From Lophius americanus (lineage: Eukaryota > Chordata > Actinopteri > Lophiiformes > Lophiidae), in assembly GCA_037951165.1 (NCBI GenBank), contig JBBDHG010000004.1, forward strand, positions 744,001-808,000: 64,000 nucleotides of DNA, written 5' to 3'. The notes below the pieces were generated by a model. The model was given only the letters and a program-made list of their open reading frames with translations. It had not been told where the DNA came from and made no database searches. Below are positions 59,237 to 64,000 of this stretch, in pieces (position 1 is the first letter of the stretch; the number at the start of each line of letters is the position of its first letter). The translations under genes and the position numbers were made by a program.

Positions 59237-60248
59237 CCCTACTACTCAAAAAGGTAAGGGGAAAACATAATCATCACAGTGTCACACCAAGTCTATCACA
59301 ACTCTGGGATATCAAACTGTTCAGTCAGTCAAGCAATAATGATTGTGATTCAATTTCAACTGCTGTTTTGCAAATGGGGCAGACAAAAAGTGGAAAGGAA
59401 AGGCATTTAGCGAGACAACCCCTATTAAGGAATGTTTCTGAAGGTGGTCGCCACAGACCATTTCCCTCTAATCATCCTTTCTGGCTGATTCTTAGTTAGC
59501 GTTGCATTTTTCCTGTGCCCCTTGCAACTAGAGGTAGCATGAGGCAAGCATGACTGGTTTGGCGGTGGGTCAGTGGTGATCTGGGGAGGCATATCCTTGG
59601 AAGGCTGCACAGACCTCCAAGTGCTAGCCAGGGGTACTCTTGTTAGGTACCAGGATGAGATCCTCAGACCAATTGCTGGTGCAGTTGGCCCTGGGTTCCT
59701 TCTGGTGCATGACAATGCCTGACATCATGTGGCAGCAGTGTGTCAGCGGTTCCTATATGACGAAGACATTTATACTATTGACTGGCCCGGCCATCCCCTG
59801 ACCTGAATTCAATCGAGCAACTCTGGGACATCATGTATCATTGCATCAACCGCCGCCAATTCGCACAACAGACTGTCCAGGAGCTGACTGATGCCCTTAT
59901 CCAGAACACCCACGAGACCATCCGTCGTCTCGTCAGGAATATGCCCAGATGTTATAGGGAGTGCATACAGGGTCTGGGAGGTCATACACTCTATTGAGTC
60001 ACATTATGACTTATATATTCACAAAAGTTGGATAAGCATGGGATTTAATTTTTCCACTTTGATTTTGAGTATGATTCTGAATCCACTCCACTGGGTTAAT
60101 GATTTTGGTTTCCATCGATCATTCTTACGTTATTTTGTTCTCAACAAATTACACTATGTAATCATAAAGATTTCCAACTGGAATATTTCATTCTTCCAGA
60201 TCTGGGATGTGTGATCTAAGTGTTCCCTTTATTGTTTTGAGTAATGTA
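59237..60248 (+). mobile_element. Tc1/mariner element with 'ACTACTCAAAA' ends
   Basis: The left end after a TA (59235-59236) is CCCTACTACTCAAAAAGGTA, then AGGGGAAAACAT. The right end, reverse complemented, is ACATTACTCAAAACAATAAA then GGGAACACTT. They align around ACTCAAAA, TAA and GGGAA. About 300 bases of leader come first, then the C-terminal transposase half, then a roughly 250-base 3' region. The N-terminal DNA-binding half is missing (junction near 59548). The ends and transposase differ from the ATCAGCC family at 7436, 28490 and 56322, so this is a separate lineage. Confidence 0.8.
59548..59997 (+). pseudogene. Tc1/mariner transposase, C-terminal half
   Basis: One frame reads VIWGGISLEGCTDLQVLARG, LVRYQDEILRPI and GAVGPGFLLVHDNA, a stop, then HHVAAVCQRFLYDEDIYTID. 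After one frameshift (near 59790) it continues SPDLNSIEQLWD and RRQFAQQTVQELTDALIQ, ending GGHTLY and TGA at 59995-59997. HDNA holds the second catalytic Asp, and PDLNSIEQLWD holds the third acidic residue (Glu) of the DDE triad. The first Asp and the helix-turn-helix domain are deleted. It cannot function. Confidence 0.85.
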
Positions 60249-62220
60249 TTTGTGCTACAATCCTGATCACGGAGCTGCTAATTTTGAGCACACAGTTTGA
60301 AATCTATGCATATAGCTCTCCTGGTCCCAATGCACTGCTGTGAGAAGATCATCTAAGGTTCCTGGTGCAATGCAAAGTGACTTAGAGACCAATGTGATTA
60401 ATGGTTGATGCTTCATATCCCTATTATTCAAACAAGATACACCTTTCTGTGGTATTAATACAATGTCTCTACCCACTTTTAATTTCTCAACAGTTATTTC
60501 TTTGGACTTATAAAATTAGGGTTTAGAATAATACGGTTCTCTATAAATAGGCATATGACCATTTCTTTTAATAGTTTTTTTTCCATAGTGGCATTGTATA
60601 AATATAAAGTAACAAAGGACACAAATAAATAGTTACATTTTAAATGTTAAAAATACTAAATTTGGGTAGATTGGAAGTATGTATCTCTTTAATTAAAGGT
60701 GGGTCTCATTGTAGTTTTGAATAAAGTTTTTGTATGACCAGTGTTATTATACAGCAGCGTCTGCACATGTGAAGTCATCAGCAGTGAGCCTGATTCTAAC
60801 TGCAGTTATTATGCCAGGGGTTTGTATCTTAGACATGAGTTTAACGTCTAAGAGCACATCCTAGTACTGTGCTGTAAGCAAATATTTGCGGATTTACTTT
60901 CAATGGAAGAAAATTTGGCATTTGATTGAACAAAAGACATTTTCATTGTTTTAATGGACTACCGAGAAAGAAGCATTACAGCAGAGAGTGAAAGGGGAGA
61001 CGAACAGCAGAGAAAGGGAGAGAGAGAGTTCCATTGGGAGAGTCTTGTGTCATAGCACCACTGATTTAAGTGTTAATTATTTCTGCAGTCATTAAACATG
61101 AGAAGGGAGCCAACTGCAGTACCAGCCCTGATTTGGACTATTGTAGTTCCACTGAACTACAAAACATCGTGTTTTAAGGGCGGAGGGAAATTTTCCTCAG
61201 AATTATTCTAATTGAGCTTCTGTGGTTAGTAGCATAAGGAAACAGGTGCAAGGCATGATGAGACAAATGGTGAAAAGGGATGGAAATAGGACCAAAAGAA
61301 TGCAAACCTGGAAAACAAGATAAACATACAAACACAGACCCTGTCACAATTTTAGCAGGAGAAAGAAGGAAACATTACGAGCGAAGGAGAGGCAGGAGGG
61401 GAGAATGACAGCAGTGGAAGCCTTTGATGTCAGGTTTCTAATCAATGGGGATTATGGTCTATGTGCTTGTGTCAGGGCTGATTATAGTGGCAGCACCAGG
61501 AGACAATGTCAAATCCAGCAGGGTAGCAAACAGCTCCTTTATCTGGAGACAGATGTTCTGCACATGCATCTAGTCAGGTTTCTTGAATTGGAAGACAGGA
61601 CTCAGAAATCCAATATGAGGATGTATTTAGCCTTATGAAAATGGGAGAGAACATAATAGAATAGAATCCAAACCTGTAAATCTACACATAGACTGTTGTT
61701 GAGATACTGTTGTCTCACATAATGCCACATTTAGTCTCTGTAATTTGTGATTGTCTCCACTGTCAGAGTAAATGTTGTGAAAAAACGGATAAACTAATAC
61801 TTCCCGTGACAGCAGATGGATTTTTGTGTGCTTATCGGGAGAGTTGAGATGTCAGGATGTTTACTGATTTTGTCTGAGGCTACTGTTTGAACTATGAAGT
61901 ATTATGCATCTATTCTTCAATGGTTTAACCTCTATCGTCATTGTAGACAACACTAATGCACAGAACCCACTGTGTTCAATCACTTTTTTTGGAATGATTT
62001 GGGTTGGGGAAGGAAATAGAACAAATTAAGACCAAAAGCGGTTTCACAGTACTTTGTTATGCAGTACATCTTCATACAGAATTAAAGTTAAATCATATAA
62101 AGGTTATTTATATATTTTTTTCTCAAGAGGTTCCCTGACAATTTAATTGATCCATTATACAAATTGTGAGTTTATGTCCTTAAAAATAAAATCGTCATGC
62201 TCTATCATGTTACGCATCGC
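60249..62220. other. Non-coding stretch, possibly regulatory in part
   Basis: No element or exon recognised in 2 kb. Evenly composed parts (60260-60480 and 61060-61230) could be conserved, but this is untestable here. A GA-rich patch lies near 61010-61030. Confidence 0.4.
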
Positions 62221-62224
62221 ATTT

Positions 62225-62300
62225 AATCAAGGAAACAGTCATAGTTTTATTGATCCTACACAGAGAGAGTTTCACAGCAGTAAAATGTGATACAACAACA
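62225..62300 (-). mobile_element. Possible LINE/SINE 3' tail, reverse
   Basis: GTTTTATTGATCCTACACAG then AGAGAGTTTCACAGCAG resembles the reversed 'aatttc..ctgtgtgggatcaataaa' tail. Weak, with no body recognised. Confidence 0.3.
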
Positions 62301-62559
62301 TATACTTATACTCTATAAACCAAATACACTAAAAAAAAGAAAAGGTAACTGCTTATTGAATTGAAACTGAAAATATTTACGATACCAAACATAATGGTAT
62401 TAAGGATAGAGTTTAGGACAGAATTGGTAATTTAGGCATCTAGGGATCCTTCCCCATGTTCCCGGAAAATTATTTGCCAAAATTATACATTTTGGAAGAT
62501 TTTTTGTTGGGCAAAGACTTCTAGTGTTTGTATTTACATGGATGATATATGCATAATTA

Positions 62560-62680
62560 TGTGGTTCCCAAATATTTTGCAGTCCTGTACCCCCTGAGTA
62601 CAGAGTTCTGAGCCTCCTTATTAGTCACCTCTATCCCAAAAACAGCTCAGTATGTTTTAGTTCGTTATTCTACTGCATGA
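62560..62680 (+). mobile_element. hAT-like element, end fragment
   Basis: TGTGGTTCCCAAATATTTTG, CAGTCCTGTACCCCCTGAGT and ACAGAGTTCTGAGCCTCCTT resemble a hAT-type end of the 'gtggttcccaaa...taccccc' form, similar to but distinct from the element at 43652. The other end was not found. Confidence 0.45.
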
Positions 62681-62857
62681 ACAAAAAATAAATATATACA
62701 TACATAATATGTTTAACATGTTAATATATTTTCTTTTCAAAAAATACATATTACTAATACAGTGCAGTTGGATAAGGAGATGGTATCAGAGACGTTTTGC
62801 TTCAAAATGATTATTAAACAATATAGTAAACACCAACCCCACCGACAACCGCCACCT

Positions 62858-63112
62858 TAGTGATCCTAGGAGCTGTGTTGTCGGGGGCAATTTGGCGGTC
62901 CGATCCCTGGCTAAGAAACTTTACGGTGGGGACATGGAATATCATCTTACTGACGGGGAAGGAGCCTGAGCTTGTGCGAGAGGTTGAGAGGTACAGACAG
63001 CAGCACTGGCTCTGGAACCCGCCTTCTCCATGGGGGCTGGACCCTCTACTATGCTGGAAACTGAGTGGACCATGTTCTGTGCTGCCATTGCCGAGGCGTC
63101 TGCCGGGACATT
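62858..63112 (+). pseudogene. LINE endonuclease fragment with internal deletion
   Basis: The + strand reads LRNFTVGTWNIILLTGKEPE then LVREVERYR, the start of an AP-type endonuclease of fish LINEs (TWN carries the conserved Asn). A GGCTGGACCCTCTACTATGC block follows (normally 'GWTLFYSG'). It then jumps to CTGAGTGGACCATGTTCTGT GCTGCCATTGCCGAGGC-type sequence that I associate with a region beyond the endonuclease. Most of the endonuclease is therefore deleted. It ends abruptly at about 63112. An RTE-like origin is possible but not certain. Confidence 0.6.
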
Positions 63113-63635
63113 GAACATTGAATATCTGTCACGCTCTCATTAGGAGCTTTGATGTTGTTTACACACAAAATAGTGTCATCAATATTCCGTTCTTGCCACT
63201 TTTGAAAGTCACTCCACACCTGTGACGAGTAGCAACATGAAGCGATCACGGCCCTTTTGTTACAGAATATTGATAAAAAATATGAGTTCTTAAGCCTTAT
63301 TTTTACAAACATTCACCATTTTCAACGTCACTCAGTTCGATAGGTTGTCAGACATTACCCTTGTAGAAAACGCAGACCGCTTGGTGTATGTTTGTTGCTA
63401 TCCCGAATAATAGTAAAGCCGTTATTGGAGTTGGAGTGAAAATAAAGTGAGCGTGCTCGAGCCAAATAATTCTCTGCGGCAAGCAGGAAGAAAAGTGCAT
63501 CTTAAATTAAGTGATTCAAGGCTACAGTTGCGGATTTTTGATGGCACTTCCCCCACTTACATAGCTCAAACCTGCATGCACTCAATCGCAATAATGAAAT
63601 TTAGAAACAAATCAAGATTATTATTATTTTGTCAA
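63113..63635. other. Non-coding stretch, nothing recognised
   Basis: The minus frame at 63049-63312 includes SSQVWSDFQKWQERNIDDTI, which looks protein-like, but I cannot place it and no splice sites support it. Confidence 0.45.
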
Positions 63636-63900
63636 GGTGAGATGGTGGTGCAGTGTGTAGCACTGTTGTCTAAAAGCATGATGGTTCCAGGCTTAAATCC
63701 TCCACTGGCCTTTTCATTATTCTTTGTGGAGTTTGTGCGATTGCATGGGCTCTCTCCAAACTCCGGCTTTCAACCACCATCGAAAAATATTCAATGTAAA
63801 TAAATTGGTGAATGGATTTTAAGCTGCCGGTATGTAAGAACGAGAGCGTGAAATGTTGTTTTTCTCTGTGATGACCCTGTGTTGAACTGGCTTGGTCAGT
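63636..63900 (+). mobile_element. DANA/mermaid-like tRNA-derived SINE, 5' half
   Basis: The head is intact: GGTGAGATGGTGGTGCAGTG then TGTAGCACTGTTGTC (A-box region) and ATGGTTCCAGGCTTAAATCC (B-box region). It continues with TTTGTGGAGTTTGTGCGATT, CTCTCTCCAAACTCCGGCTT and CTCTGTGATGACCCTGTGTT. The match stops at about 63900, so the last third is missing. Reading frames across it are artefacts. Headless pieces of the same family lie at 9700, 14486, 18497, 27658 and 54868. Confidence 0.8.
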
Positions 63901-64000
63901 GAGTACCAACCTCTTGTTTCTCTGATATAGTTAAAATATCTAGTTAACATGAGCTGCATTCATTATGAATTTATATTTAGAGTTCTCTCCCGACTGCTGA

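Noticed and set aside
59074..59499. 141-codon plus frame
   Set aside because: It runs from the 28S rRNA fragment across the left end of a transposon, so it cannot be one gene.
63049..63312. 87-codon minus frame with a protein-like middle (QVWSDFQKWQERN)
   Set aside because: I could not assign it to any family, it overlaps the LINE fragment at one end, and it has no splice support.

Overview
The window reads as nuclear DNA of a teleost fish. It is AT-rich, with CA, GT and GATA microsatellites, and nearly everything recognisable is a decayed fish-type transposable element. These include tRNA-derived SINEs with the fish 'ccttgagca' central block, DANA/mermaid-like SINE pieces, CR1/L2-type LINE remains, GIY-YIG (Penelope-like) 3' ends, Tc1/mariner deletion derivatives with ATCAGCCATAAC ends, and hAT-like ends. 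There is no operon, phage, CRISPR or other prokaryotic structure. I see no complete protein-coding gene. The window is most simply a gene desert or the inside of a very long intron. Species cannot be named from the sequence alone.

Layout. 1-10 kb: fold-back repeats, a long CA microsatellite, a LINE reverse-transcriptase scrap (4.2 kb) and an internally deleted Tc1-like element (7.4-7.9 kb). 10-19 kb: a nearly whole tRNA-derived SINE (10.0 kb) and pieces of other SINEs and LINEs. 19-23 kb: a poly-G tract, then a repeat-poor block that is the best place to look for conserved regulatory DNA. 23-29 kb: the densest repeat cluster, with a LINE 3' end, a GATA/GA compound microsatellite, two same-orientation Penelope-like 3' ends, a SINE piece and a second deleted Tc1-like element. 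30.7 kb: a possible 56-base exon. 31.4-33.2 kb: the largest element, a minus-strand LINE that lost its catalytic core. 36-39 kb: two dispersed repeat blocks and a second poly-G tract. 42-48 kb: a LINE tail, an hAT-like element, a good SINE copy, a LINE tail and a degenerate 85-100 base tandem array. 50-52 kb: a LINE reverse-transcriptase fragment and a MITE-like element filled with TTATTACC-type words. 56-60 kb: a third Tc1-like copy, a tandem block related to the one at 38 kb, a 28S rRNA fragment and, directly beside it, a different Tc1/mariner element that keeps the C-terminal half of its transposase. 62-64 kb: an hAT-like end, a LINE endonuclease fragment and a DANA-like SINE.

None of these elements looks able to move on its own. 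All visible transposase and reverse-transcriptase frames carry stops, frameshifts or deletions. The most useful leads are the 28S/Tc1 junction, the related tandem blocks at 38 and 58 kb, the two similar-sized Tc1 deletion derivatives, the candidate micro-exon at 30.73 kb and the unexplained 181-codon open frame at 52.3-52.9 kb. Family names rest on recognising motifs by eye; no database search was possible.
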